Positions 32,433 through 40,240 are shown, counted from the first letter of the stretch. The stretch: 64,000 nucleotides of DNA from Cellulomonas fulva (GCF_018531375.1 NZ_JAHBOH010000001.1:1240001-1304000), one strand, 5' to 3'. Made by a program: numbers and translations. Notes: generated from the letters alone by a model not told the origin.

Positions 32433-33212
32433 ATGACGCTCACGGGCAAGGTCGCCCTGGTGACCGGGGCGGGATCGGGGATCGGCCGCGCGGCCGCGCT
32501 CCGCCTGGCGCGCGACGGGGCGACCGTCGTCCCGCTCGGGCACAGCCAGGACAGCGCCGACGAGGCCGCGGCCGAGATCCGCGCGGCCGGCGGGACCGCC
32601 CTGCCGCTGGCCGCCGACGTCGCCGACGCGACCGCGGTGCGCGCGGCCGTCGACCGGGTCGAGAGCGAGCTGGGGCGGCTCGACGTGGTGGTCGCCAACG
32701 CGGGCGTCAACGGCGTGTGGGCGCCGCTCGAGGAGCTCGAGCCGGAGGAGTGGGAGAGCACGATCGCCACCAACCTCACGGGCACCTTCCTCACCGTCCG
32801 GCTCGCGCTGCCGCTCCTGCTGCGCCAGGGCGGCGCGGTCGTCGTCGTGTCCTCGATCAACGGCACCCGGACGTTCTCCAACTCCGGCGCGTCGGCGTAC
32901 GCGACCAGCAAGGCCGGACAGCTCGCTTTCGCGCGGATGATCGCGGTCGAGCTGGCGCCGCGCGGCGTGCGCGTGAACGTGGTCTGCCCGGGGGCGATCG
33001 ACACCGAGATCGGCGACAACACCGAGGCCCGGAACACCGAGCGGCTCGGGGTGCGCACGGAGTACCCCGACGGGCAGATCCCGCTGACCGGGAGCGAGCC
33101 CGGCACCGCGGACCAGGTGGCGGACGTGATCGCGTTCCTGGTCTCGGACGCGGCGAGCCACGTCACGGGCACCGAGGTCTTCGTCGACGGCGGGCAGTCG
33201 CTGGTCGTGTGA
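32433..33212 (+). CDS. Short-chain dehydrogenase/reductase (SDR)
   Basis: 259 aa from ATG 32433 with GAGAGGA upstream. Classical SDR: cofactor motif VTGAGSGIGRAAALRLA (residues ~9-25), NAG motif VVANAGVNG, catalytic Ser in VSSINGTRTFSNSG, and YxxxK as SAYATSKAGQLAFAR, then VNVVCPGAIDTEIG. The C-terminal GTEVFVDGGQSLVV is standard. It probably reduces a keto or aldehyde group with NAD(P)H. It is convergent with the VOC/ArsR pair, with only 3 bp between stops. Confidence 0.87.
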   Translation: MTLTGKVALVTGAGSGIGRAAALRLARDGATVVPLGHSQDSADEAAAEIRAAGGTALPLAADVADATAVRAAVDRVESELGRLDVVVANAGVNGVWAPLEELEPEEWESTIATNLTGTFLTVRLALPLLLRQGGAVVVVSSINGTRTFSNSGASAYATSKAGQLAFARMIAVELAPRGVRVNVVCPGAIDTEIGDNTEARNTERLGVRTEYPDGQIPLTGSEPGTADQVADVIAFLVSDAASHVTGTEVFVDGGQSLVV

Positions 33213-33215
33213 GCG

Positions 33216-33605
33216 CTACGTCATCGCGGCGAGCTGGATCAGGTTGCCGCAGGTGTCGTCGAGCACGGCGGTGACCACGGGGCCCAGGTCGGTCGCGTCC
33301 TGCGTGAAGTGCACGCCCAGCGCCTTGAGCCGCTCGACCTCGGCGGGCACGTCGTCGACCGCGAACTGGGTCCACGGGATCCCGTCGGCCGCCAGCGCCT
33401 CCTTGAACGCGCCGGCCGCGGGGTGGCCGTCGGGCTCCAGGAGCAGCTCGACCCCGTCGGGGTCCGCGGGCGAGACGACGGTGAGCCACCGGGCCTCGCC
33501 GGCGGGGACGTCGGTCTTCTTCTGGAAGCCGAGCTTCTCGGTGTAGAACGCGAGCGCCTTGGCCTGGTCGTCGACGAGCACGCTCGTCACGTTGATCCGG
33601 ATCAT
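33216..33605 (-). CDS. VOC-family protein downstream of ArsR
   Basis: 129 aa. VOC repeat one is MIRINVTSVLVDDQAKALAFYTEKLGFQKKTDVP and repeat two is VEVERLKALG-like VERLKALGVHFTQDATDLGPVVTAVLDDTCGNLIQLAAM. Related proteins act as glyoxalase-like or antibiotic-binding enzymes. It starts 4 bp after the stop of an ArsR regulator, a common pairing in actinobacteria, so induction through that regulator is likely. Confidence 0.84.
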   Translation of the reverse strand: MIRINVTSVLVDDQAKALAFYTEKLGFQKKTDVPAGEARWLTVVSPADPDGVELLLEPDGHPAAGAFKEALAADGIPWTQFAVDDVPAEVERLKALGVHFTQDATDLGPVVTAVLDDTCGNLIQLAAMT

Positions 33606-33609
33606 CAGC

Positions 33610-33912
33610 TCACTCCGTCGGGTCGATGGGCCACCGCTCCACGACCGCGCGCAGCGGACCCGTGTCGAGGTGGTGGAGCTTGTGCCGGCCCTCCCGCCGG
33701 CTGTGCACCAGACCCGCCTCCTCGAGCACCGCGAGGTGCTGGGAGATGGCCTGGCGGGAGGACGTCAGCCCGTGCCGCACGGACAGGCGTCCGCAGATCT
33801 CGAACAGCGTCTGGCCGTCCCTCTCGGTCAGCTCGTCGAGGATGGTGCGACGCGTCGCGTCCGCCAGAGCCCGGAAGAGCGCCGCGTCGGCGGGTCCGGC
33901 GTCGTCGACCAC
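33610..33912 (-). CDS. ArsR-family transcriptional regulator
   Basis: 100 aa from GTG 33912. Winged HTH: LFRALADATRRTILDELTERDGQTLFEICGRLSVRHGLTSSRQAISQHLAVLEEAGLVHSRREGRHKLHHLDTGPLRAVVERW. No metal-binding Cys pair; it belongs to the HTH_20 type that regulates VOC or SRPBCC proteins. A 20-bp near-perfect palindrome starts 11 bp upstream of the start codon, the probable operator. Confidence 0.84.
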   Translation of the reverse strand: MVDDAGPADAALFRALADATRRTILDELTERDGQTLFEICGRLSVRHGLTSSRQAISQHLAVLEEAGLVHSRREGRHKLHHLDTGPLRAVVERWPIDPTE

Positions 33913-33923
33913 GGCACCGTTAT

Positions 33924-33943
33924 AGGCAAGTGGCAACTTGCCT
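33924..33943. promoter_or_regulatory. ArsR operator, 20-bp palindrome
   Basis: AGGCAAGTGGCAACTTGCCT matches in 9 of 10 pairs and lies just upstream of the ArsR-VOC operon start, overlapping the AT-richer promoter segment TTATAGGC. Confidence 0.7.
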
Positions 33944-33944
33944 G

Positions 33945-34520
33945 TCAAGAGGTGGCGGGACGCCGTCGGACCCGCAGGAGCGCCGCGCCGGCGACGGCGG
34001 AGCCCAGCCCGCCGAGCGCCATGTCCGCGATCGTGTCCCCGTAGGCGACGTAGATCGAGGGGTCGAGGTAGGTGTGACCCGCGTACTCGGCGAGCTCCCA
34101 CACCGCGCTGAGCGCGAGGCCGACGGTCAGCGTGACCGCCGCGCAGGCGGCCGGGGCGGCCGGGCTCGAAGGGTCGACCACCGCGCCCGTCCGCCGGGCG
34201 AGGAGCAGGTGCGCGACGGCGGCGACGAGGCCCGTGACGACGAGGTGCATCAGGCCGTCGAGCCACCACACCGCCTCGTAGAGGTCCAGGGCCCCGCACC
34301 AGGCGGCCGCGAGCAGGCCCACGCCGTACGCGGCCCCGAGCGTGCCGGGCGCGCGCGCGAGCCGGGGGACGGTCATGCCCGCGGCGACGAGCAGGAACAG
34401 CGCCGCGCCCACCGGTCCGCGCACCAGCACCGCGAGCACGATCGAGACCAGCACCGCGACCCGGACCGCGCCCTCGACCGGGGGGTCGAGGAGCGCCCGG
34501 ACGGGCACGTTCCGCGTCAT
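33945..34520 (-). CDS. DUF2238/YjdF-like membrane protein
   Basis: 191 aa with about five hydrophobic helices (residues ~18-50, 55-75, 88-106, 120-142, 165-185). Diagnostic segments are LYEAVWWLDGLMHLVVTG, ALSAVWELAEYAGHTY and YGDTIADMALGGLGSAVAGAALL, which resemble the conserved acidic motifs of the DUF2238/YjdF group of inner-membrane proteins. The function is unknown. Its end comes immediately after the ArsR operator, so readthrough into that operon is possible. Confidence 0.68.
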   Translation of the reverse strand: MTRNVPVRALLDPPVEGAVRVAVLVSIVLAVLVRGPVGAALFLLVAAGMTVPRLARAPGTLGAAYGVGLLAAAWCGALDLYEAVWWLDGLMHLVVTGLVAAVAHLLLARRTGAVVDPSSPAAPAACAAVTLTVGLALSAVWELAEYAGHTYLDPSIYVAYGDTIADMALGGLGSAVAGAALLRVRRRPATS

Positions 34521-34595
34521 CGTCCACCCCCGGTCCGGCGGCCCGGTCCTCGCGTGCGGTCGGGCGCCGGGACCGAGGCTACGCGGGACGGCTCG

Positions 34596-35285
34596 TCACG
34601 GCCGTGCGTGCCGCGTCCCGCCGTCGACGTGCAGGACCTCGCCGGTCACGTACCCGGCGCCGAGCAGCCAGACGACCGCGTCGGCGACGTCGGCGAGGGT
34701 CCCGTGCCGCCCCGCCAGCGAGTCGCGCGCCGCCCGCTCGAGCACGGCCGCGCGGCCCGCGTCGCCCCACCGGTCCCACGTGCCGCTGTCGACGATGCCG
34801 GGCGCGATCGCGTTGACCCGCACGGGCGCGAGCTCGACCGCGAGGTGCCGCACGACGTGGGCCAGCGCGCCGTTCGCGACGCCCGTGACGACCTTGCCGG
34901 GCTGCGGCCGCCAGCCGACGACGCCCGAGAAGAAGAGCATCGAGCCGCCCGGCGCGAGGCGGCGGGCGAAGTGCTTCGCGACGAGCAGCGGGGCGACCAC
35001 CTTGGCGCGCAGCGCGGTGACCACGCCCTCGGCGTCGAGGTCGGCGACCGGGGCGTCGTGCGGCGCCGAGGCCGTGGACACGACGTGGTCGACGGTGCCG
35101 GCGGACCGTGCGGCCGCCGCGATCGAGGCCTCGTCGAGCACGTCGAGCCGGAGGTCGGCGTCGTCGTGCCGCGAGGCCACGACGGCCTCGCCGCCGGCCG
35201 CCCGCACGCGGCGGGCGATCTCGGCACCGATCCCACGGCTCGCGCCGATGACGAGGGCGCGCTGGTCCAGGAGCTCATCTGTCAT
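34596..35285 (-). CDS. Short-chain dehydrogenase/reductase adjacent to broken HxlR gene
   Basis: 229 aa. SDR cofactor motif ALVIGASRGIGAEIARRVRAAGG, a shortened middle with VVSTASAPHDAP and LFFSGVVGWRPQPGK, and the end YVTGEVLHVDGGTRH. The usual YxxxK catalytic motif is not evident: the segment after VVGWRPQPGKVVTGVANGALAHVVRHLAVELAP has no Tyr. Catalysis may therefore differ or be lost. The divergent neighbour is an HxlR-type regulator gene carrying an internal stop; a GATACCGGTATC palindrome separates them. Confidence 0.82.
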   Translation of the reverse strand: MTDELLDQRALVIGASRGIGAEIARRVRAAGGEAVVASRHDDADLRLDVLDEASIAAAARSAGTVDHVVSTASAPHDAPVADLDAEGVVTALRAKVVAPLLVAKHFARRLAPGGSMLFFSGVVGWRPQPGKVVTGVANGALAHVVRHLAVELAPVRVNAIAPGIVDSGTWDRWGDAGRAAVLERAARDSLAGRHGTLADVADAVVWLLGAGYVTGEVLHVDGGTRHARP

Positions 35286-35306
35286 GGTCGTGGACGGTAT
35301 AGATCG

Positions 35307-35318
35307 GATACCGGTATC
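35307..35318. promoter_or_regulatory. 12-bp palindrome between SDR and hxlR-like gene
   Basis: GATACCGGTATC is a perfect palindrome in the 66-bp divergent region, in an AT-rich context (TATAGATC...TATCTTCAA). HxlR-type operator is likely. Confidence 0.6.
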
Positions 35319-35351
35319 TTCAACGCTACCGACGACGAGAGCGGGTGACCG

Positions 35352-35717
35352 GTGGGCCAGGCGTACGACGTGATGGCGGCGACCTGCCCGAGCCGCACCG
35401 TGCTGCACCGCATCGGGGCCCGGTGGACGGTCTTCGTCGTCACCGCGCTCGAGGCCGGACCGCTGCGGTTCACGCAGCTGAAGGCCTACATCTAGGGCAT
35501 CACGCCCAAGGCGCTGACCGAGACGCTGCGGGCCATGGAGCACGACGGGCTCGTCGTGCGGGACGACCGCGGCGGCAACCCGCCGCACGTCGAGTACGCG
35601 CTGACGCCGCTCGGCCGCTCGCTGCTCGGCCCGCTCGGTGCCCTGCGGGCCTGGGCCGAGACGCACGTGCCGGAGATCGAGCGCGCCCGCGCCGCCGCCG
35701 GGGCGCCCGGGCTCTGA
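35352..35717 (+). pseudogene. HxlR-family regulator interrupted by an in-frame TAG
   Basis: Read in one frame from GTG 35352 to the stop at 35717, this encodes a normal-length (~120 aa) HxlR winged-HTH protein: CPSRTVLHRIGARWTVFVVTALEAGPLRFTQLKAYI, then GITPKALTETLRAMEHDGLVVRDD and VEYALTPLGRSLLGPLGALRAWAETH. A single TAG codon at 35493-35495 falls exactly where the family has the residue before G-I-[ST]-x-K-x-L. No frameshift or other damage is seen. Either a recent nonsense mutation, a sequencing error, or readthrough. The residual start codon at 35535 would give only the second half. Confidence 0.75.
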
Positions 35718-35748
35718 CGCCCGGGCGACGCGGCCGGCACGCGCCCCG

Positions 35749-35813
35749 CCGAGCAGGTCCACCGAGCAGGTCCGCCAAGCAGGTCCGCTGAGCAGGTCCG
35801 CCACGCAGGTCCG
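35749..35813. repeat. Five 13-bp tandem repeats (CCGAGCAGGTCCG-like)
   Basis: Five copies with 1-3 mismatches fill the gap between the broken hxlR gene and the stop of the ABC permease. The conserved part is GCAGGTCC. Confidence 0.88.
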
Positions 35814-35831
35814 CGGACGGCCCCCGTCGGG

Positions 35832-36641
35832 TCAGCCGACCCGACGCCGGTACGCCCGGACCGCGCCGACGTAGGCGAGCACCAGCACCCCGAGGATCCA
35901 GGCGAGCGCCACCCCGATGCCGCCCCCGACGGGCTCCTGCGCGAACAGCGCGCGCAGCGTGTCGACGACCGCCGTGACGGGCTGGTGCTCGGCGAACCAG
36001 GCCACGGGGCCGGGCATCGAGTCCGTGGGGACGAAGGCGGAGCTGATGAACGGCAGGAAGATGAGCGGGTAGCTGAACGCGCTCGCGCCGTCCACGGTCT
36101 TGGCCGAGAGCCCCGCCAGGACGGCGAGCCAGGTCAGCGCCAGCGTGAACAGCACCAGCACGCCCGTGGCCGCGAGCCACGCGCCGACCGACGCCCCCGT
36201 CCGGAAGCCCATCACCAGCCCGACCGCGACGACGACGACGAGCGACGCGAGGGTCGCGGCCAGCGAGGTCAGGACGTGCGCCCACAGGACGCTCGGCCGG
36301 GCGACCGGCATCGACCGGAACCGCTCGACGATGCCGTCCTGCAGGTCGAGGAACAGGCGGTAGGCGGTGTAGGCGACGCTCGACGCGATCGTGATGAGCA
36401 GGATGCCCGGCAGCATGTAGTCGATGTAGGACTGCGACGAGCCGGTGCTGATCGCGCCGCCGAGCACGTACGTGAACAGGAGCATGAGGGCGACCGGCGT
36501 GACCGCGGTCGTGATGATCGTGTCGGGGCTGCGCAGCACGTGCCGCAGCGAGCGGCCGGTGAGGGCGACGGTGTCCTGCACGGTGCGGACGGCGCGGCCC
36601 GTGGCCGCGGGACGCGGGCGCGTGGCGACGAGCGTGCTCAT
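35832..36641 (-). CDS. ABC-2 type drug export permease (DrrB-like)
   Basis: 269 aa with six membrane helices. ABC-2 signature elements: TGRSLRHVLRSPDTIITTAVTPVALMLLFTYVLGGAI near the N-terminus, VERFRSMPVARPSVLWAHVLTSLAATLASLVVVVAVGLVMGF in the middle, and AFSYPLIFLPFISSAFVPTDSMPGPVAWFAEHQPVTAVVDTLRALF, matching the daunorubicin-resistance DrrB group. It forms the channel with the ATPase whose stop its ATG overlaps (ATGA). Last gene of the padR operon. Confidence 0.9.
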   Translation of the reverse strand: MSTLVATRPRPAATGRAVRTVQDTVALTGRSLRHVLRSPDTIITTAVTPVALMLLFTYVLGGAISTGSSQSYIDYMLPGILLITIASSVAYTAYRLFLDLQDGIVERFRSMPVARPSVLWAHVLTSLAATLASLVVVVAVGLVMGFRTGASVGAWLAATGVLVLFTLALTWLAVLAGLSAKTVDGASAFSYPLIFLPFISSAFVPTDSMPGPVAWFAEHQPVTAVVDTLRALFAQEPVGGGIGVALAWILGVLVLAYVGAVRAYRRRVG

Positions 36642-37408
36642 GACGGGTCCTTCCCGGGGGTGGCGACGAGAGCGAGGAAGACGTCCTCGAGCGTGGGCTG
36701 CTTCTCGACGTACTCCACCCGGGCGGGCGGGAGGAGCCGCTTGAGCTCGGCGAGGGTGCCGCTGCGGATGATCGTCCCCTCGTGCAGGACGGCGATCCGG
36801 TCGGCGAGCTGCTCGGCCTCGTCGAGGTACTGCGTGGTCAGGAGCACGGTGGTGCCGGCGGCGGCGAGCTCCCGCACCGCCGCCCAGACCTCGAGCCGCG
36901 CCTGCGGGTCGAGGCCGGTCGTGGGCTCGTCGAGGAAGATCACCGGCGGGTCGCCGATCAGGCTCATGGCGATGTCCAGCCGGCGGCGCATGCCGCCGGA
37001 GTACGTCGCCGCGCGCCGCCCGCCGGCCTCGGTCAGCGAGAACCGGGCGAGCAGCGCGTCGGCGACCGCGCCGGGGTCGGGCAGGTGCCGCAGCCGTGCG
37101 ACGAGGACCAGGTTCTCCCGGCCCGTGAGCACCCCGTCGACCGCCGCGAACTGGCCGGTCAGGCTGATCGACTCCCGCACCTCGTCGGGCTGCCGCGCGA
37201 CGTCGAAGCCGTGCACCGTGGCGGTGCCGGCGTCGGCCGGGAGCAGCGTGGCGAGGATGCGCACGAGCGTCGTCTTGCCGGCGCCGTTGGAGCCGAGCAG
37301 GGCGACGATGCTGCCGGCCGCGACGTCCAGGTCGACGCCGCGCAGCACCGCGTGGTCCTTGAACCGCTTCTCGACGCCGCGCACGCTGATGGCCGGCTGC
37401 GCGGTCAT
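36638..37408 (-). CDS. ABC transporter ATPase (DrrA-like)
   Basis: 256 aa. Walker A LGSNGAGKTTLVRIL, Q-loop SLTGQFAAVDGVLTGRENL, signature TYSGGMRRRLDIAMSLI, Walker B VIFLDEPTTGLDP and switch TTQYLDEAEQLADRI. The C-terminal VEYVEKQPTLEDVFLALVA is typical of DrrA-type drug-resistance ATPases. It powers the adjacent ABC-2 permease. Both ends overlap neighbouring genes by 4 bp. Confidence 0.92.
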   Translation of the reverse strand: MTAQPAISVRGVEKRFKDHAVLRGVDLDVAAGSIVALLGSNGAGKTTLVRILATLLPADAGTATVHGFDVARQPDEVRESISLTGQFAAVDGVLTGRENLVLVARLRHLPDPGAVADALLARFSLTEAGGRRAATYSGGMRRRLDIAMSLIGDPPVIFLDEPTTGLDPQARLEVWAAVRELAAAGTTVLLTTQYLDEAEQLADRIAVLHEGTIIRSGTLAELKRLLPPARVEYVEKQPTLEDVFLALVATPGKDPS

Positions 37409-37770
37409 CGCTCGTCCTTCTCGGCCTCGTCGAAGGCCTTGGTGAGCCGGGCGCGCTCGCGGTCGATCCACTGCTCGCCGCTGTAGGCCTGCGCGAACGC
37501 CTCGGCGAACGCGACCGGGTCGTCGCCGACGATGTCCCGCACGGGGGTGCCGTCGGTCGCCGCGCGCTCCCAGAGGTCGGCCAGGTCGCCGAGCATGGTG
37601 ACGAGCGTGCCGCCCTCGGTGGTGCCGCCGTAGTAGAGCGTGTACCGGTGCTGAGCCTTGGCGGCCGTGCGGTACGGCTCGGGGAGGGCGTCGATCCGGG
37701 CGGTGTCCTTCTTGTACTGCTTCTTCTGCTCGAGCGAGCCCGTCAGGGCCTCGATCCATCGGGCGACCAT
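37405..37770 (-). CDS. DUF1048 family protein
   Basis: 121 aa, soluble. DUF1048 features: MVARWIEALTGSLEQKKQYKKDTARIDALPEPYRTAAKAQHRYTLYYGG, then LVTMLGDLADLWERAATDGTPVRDIVGDDPVAFAEAFAQAYSGEQWIDRERARLTKAFDEAE. The family is regularly found between a PadR repressor and a drug ABC exporter, as here, and may bind or sense the drug. It is coupled to padR upstream and to the ATPase downstream. Confidence 0.85.
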   Translation of the reverse strand: MVARWIEALTGSLEQKKQYKKDTARIDALPEPYRTAAKAQHRYTLYYGGTTEGGTLVTMLGDLADLWERAATDGTPVRDIVGDDPVAFAEAFAQAYSGEQWIDRERARLTKAFDEAEKDER

Positions 37771-37771
37771 G

Positions 37772-38113
37772 TCAGTCCTCTCCTGGTGCGTACGTGCGGT
37801 GGAGCTGGTCGATGCGTTCTTCGAGGAAGCTCCAGGTCCTCCAGAACTCGTCGAGCTGGTCCCGCCCGGTGGCGTTGAGCGAGTAGACCTTGCGCGGCGG
37901 CCCCTTCTCCGACGGGACCTTCTCGACGTCCACGAACCCGCGCTGCTCGATCCGGACCAGGAGGGCGTAGACGGTGCCCTCCACGAGGTCGGAGAAGCCC
38001 TGGTCGCGCAGCTGGGCCGTGATCTCGTAGCCGTAGGCCGGCCGTTGGGCGAGGACCGTGAGGACGATGCCCTCGAGCGTCCCCTTGAGCATCTCCGTGA
38101 GCTGGTTGGCCAT
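37772..38113 (-). CDS. PadR-family transcriptional repressor
   Basis: 113 aa. PadR wHTH: MLKGTLEGIVLTVLAQRPAYGYEITAQLRDQGFSDLVEGTVYALLVRIEQRGFVDVEKVPSEKGPPRKVYSLNATGRDQLDEFWRTW, with a C-terminal dimer helix. It is first of the four-gene efflux operon and should repress it until a drug binds. A 53-bp element with two 17-base inverted arms lies 21-73 bp upstream. Confidence 0.9.
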   Translation of the reverse strand: MANQLTEMLKGTLEGIVLTVLAQRPAYGYEITAQLRDQGFSDLVEGTVYALLVRIEQRGFVDVEKVPSEKGPPRKVYSLNATGRDQLDEFWRTWSFLEERIDQLHRTYAPGED

Positions 38114-38133
38114 GGACCCACCTCCTCTACTGT

Positions 38134-38186
38134 GTGTTGCTGAGTACTGGAAGACGGTAACGCTAGGTACCGGTACTTGGCAACAC
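38134..38186. promoter_or_regulatory. PadR operator candidate, 17-bp inverted arms
   Basis: GTGTTGCTGAGTACTGG (38134-38150) and CCGGTACTTGGCAACAC (38170-38186) are inverted repeats with 14 of 17 matches and a 19-bp spacer. The right arm includes the palindrome GTACCGGTAC. Position upstream of padR suggests two repressor-bound half-regions around the promoter. Confidence 0.62.
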
Positions 38187-38228
38187 TGAATAGAGCCCGG
38201 GTTCTCCGGGCGGAGGGAACGGGCCGGG

Positions 38229-39431
38229 TCAGGCGGCGGGCGAGCCGTCCACGGCGACGGTGACGACGGCGATGTCGTCGCGCGCGTCGTCGCGCTGGTA
38301 CGTCATCACGGCCGCGAGGATCGCCTCCGTGACGTCGGCGGCAGAGCCGCGGTGCTCGTCGACGACGTCCTCGAGCCGACCGCTGCCGTAGAGGGTGCCG
38401 CGGCGCTGACGCGCCTCCGTCACCCCGTCGGTGAACAGCACCAGCGCGTCACCCGGCCCCAAGGTGACCTCGGTGTCGGTGAAGCGCACCTCCGAGAGGA
38501 GGCCGATCAGCGACCCGTGCTCGCCCACGGGCTCGGGACGGCGCCCCGGCCGGCGCAGCAGCGGCCGCGGATGCCCCCCGCACGCGACCGTCGCCCGCCA
38601 CACGCCGTCCCTGCGGCGCAGGCGCACGAGCACCACGGTGCAGAACCGCTCGGTCTCGGCGCGCCGGAGCACCTGGTCGAAGACGCGCAGCGTGTCGCTC
38701 GGTGACGCGTGGTCGACCGCCGCGGCGCGCACCGTGTGGCGCGCCAGCGCGGTGACCACGGCGGCCTCGGCGCCCTTGCCCTGCACGTCGCCCAGCACCA
38801 CGACCCAGTCGTCGGTGGCGACCTGGAAGACGTCGTAGAAGTCCCCGCCCACGTGCCGGCCGTCCCCCGCGGGCCGGTACGCCGCGGCCACGTCGAGGCC
38901 GGGGATGTGCGGGGGAGCCGGTGGGATCAGCGTCTGCTGCAGGGTCTGGGCGAGCTGCAGCGCGCGCGCCTCGGACTCCTCCGCACGGCGCATCGTGGCG
39001 AGCATCTCCCGCTCGTAGCGGCGGCGCTCGGTCGCGTCGAACGCGGCGGTCCGGATGGCGACCGGCGTGCCGTCCTCGTCGCGGTCCAGCACGGAGTTGA
39101 CCAGCACGGGCAGCCGTCGGCCGTCGGCGCACACCACCTCGAGCGCGATCTCGCGCGCCGTGCCCTGCATGCGCAGGGTCGGGGCGTAGTGCGTCTCGTG
39201 GTAGATCCGGTCCCCGACCGGCAGCAGGTCGACGAACCGTCGCCGGCCCACCAGGTCCTCGCGCCGGTGCCCGGTCCACGCCAGGAAGGTCTCGTTGACC
39301 CGCACGATCGTGCCGTCGGGCGTGGTCGACAGGTACGCGCACGGCGCACGGTCGTACAGCAGCTCCGGGTCGTCCCGGCGCAGGGCCTCGTGGAAGGCCT
39401 CGTCGTCGCCGGCGACCGGTGGCGCCCCCAC
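38229..39431 (-). CDS. PAS-PP2C phosphatase, RsbP-like
   Basis: 400 aa from GTG 39431, start backed by GGAGAG. PAS domain (~15-130): ELLYDRAPCAYLSTTPDGTIVRVNETFLAWTGHRREDLVGRRRFVDLLP, then PAC motif. A coiled linker leads to a SpoIIE-type PP2C domain (~185-400) with metal-site Asp in GGDFYDVF, VVLGDVQGKGAEAA, VLFTDGVTEAR and DDARDDIAVVTVAV. It directly follows an RsbQ-like hydrolase on the same strand, so the pair mirrors Bacillus rsbQ-rsbP, in which the phosphatase dephosphorylates the RsbV anti-anti-sigma factor during energy stress. Confidence 0.87.
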   Translation of the reverse strand: MGAPPVAGDDEAFHEALRRDDPELLYDRAPCAYLSTTPDGTIVRVNETFLAWTGHRREDLVGRRRFVDLLPVGDRIYHETHYAPTLRMQGTAREIALEVVCADGRRLPVLVNSVLDRDEDGTPVAIRTAAFDATERRRYEREMLATMRRAEESEARALQLAQTLQQTLIPPAPPHIPGLDVAAAYRPAGDGRHVGGDFYDVFQVATDDWVVVLGDVQGKGAEAAVVTALARHTVRAAAVDHASPSDTLRVFDQVLRRAETERFCTVVLVRLRRRDGVWRATVACGGHPRPLLRRPGRRPEPVGEHGSLIGLLSEVRFTDTEVTLGPGDALVLFTDGVTEARQRRGTLYGSGRLEDVVDEHRGSAADVTEAILAAVMTYQRDDARDDIAVVTVAVDGSPAA

Positions 39432-39442
39432 GCGCTCTCCGC

Positions 39443-40240
39443 TCAGCGCCCGACGAACGCGGCGATCGCGGCCGTCGTCGCCTCGGGGGCGCTGAGGTGC
39501 GGGCAGTGCCCGGTCGCGTCCAGCACGACGAGCTCGGCGCCGGCGATCGCGTCGCGCACGTACTCGCCGACGGCGACCGGCGCGATGATGTCGTCGCGGC
39601 ACTGCACGACCAGGGTCGGCACCGTCACGCCCGCGAGGTCCGCGCGGTTGTCCGAGAGGAACGTGACGTGCGCGAAGCGGCGCGCGATCTCCGGGTCCGT
39701 GCGGCAGAAGCTCTCGGTCAGCTCGGCACCCAGCTCCTGGCGGTCGGCGTTGCCCATGATCGCCGGGGCGATCGCGGCGGACCAGCCCAGGTAGTTGCTG
39801 TCGAGCGACCCGAGCAGCTCGGTGATGTCCGCCTCGCTGAAGCCGCCGGTGTACCCCTCGTCGTCGATGTACCGCGGCGACGGCCCGACGAGGACGAGCT
39901 TGTCGAAGCGGTCCGGCTCCGCGACCGCGGCGAGCACCGCCACCATCGCCGAGACGGAGTGCCCGACGAGCACGACGTCCTCGAGCCCGAGCTCGTGGAC
40001 GATCGCGAGGACGTCGTCGGCGTACCCCTGCAGCGAGCCGTGCCGCTCGGGGTCGTACGACGCGAGGTCCGACCCGCCCGCACCGACGTGGTCGAACGTG
40101 ATCACGCGGTACGCGTCCTCGAAGTGCGGTGCGACCAGGCGCCACATGTGCTGGTCGCACCCGTACCCGTGCGCGAACACGATCGGCTGACCGTCCGGGA
40201 CACCGCTGACGCGGATCCTGTGCCGGGCGACCGCGTCCAT
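39443..40240 (-). CDS. RsbQ-like alpha/beta hydrolase
   Basis: 265 aa, close to B. subtilis RsbQ (269 aa). Catalytic triad: Ser95 in LVGHSVSAMV, Asp217 in QCRDDIIAP and His245 in GHCPHLS. Further RsbQ-specific segments are FAHGYGCDQHMWRLVAPHF, LVGPSPRYIDDEGYTGGF and DPEIARRFAHVTFLSDNRADLAGVTVPTLVVQC. RsbQ binds a hydrophobic ligand and activates the PAS-phosphatase RsbP; plant D14/KAI2 receptors share this fold. It sits 11 bp upstream of the RsbP-like gene. Confidence 0.88.
   Translation of the reverse strand: MDAVARHRIRVSGVPDGQPIVFAHGYGCDQHMWRLVAPHFEDAYRVITFDHVGAGGSDLASYDPERHGSLQGYADDVLAIVHELGLEDVVLVGHSVSAMVAVLAAVAEPDRFDKLVLVGPSPRYIDDEGYTGGFSEADITELLGSLDSNYLGWSAAIAPAIMGNADRQELGAELTESFCRTDPEIARRFAHVTFLSDNRADLAGVTVPTLVVQCRDDIIAPVAVGEYVRDAIAGAELVVLDATGHCPHLSAPEATTAAIAAFVGR

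Noticed and set aside
33610..34527. Extended ArsR reading frame through the operator into the membrane-protein region
   Set aside because: The part upstream of GTG 33912 is antisense-frame sequence of the DUF2238-like gene and lacks family features.
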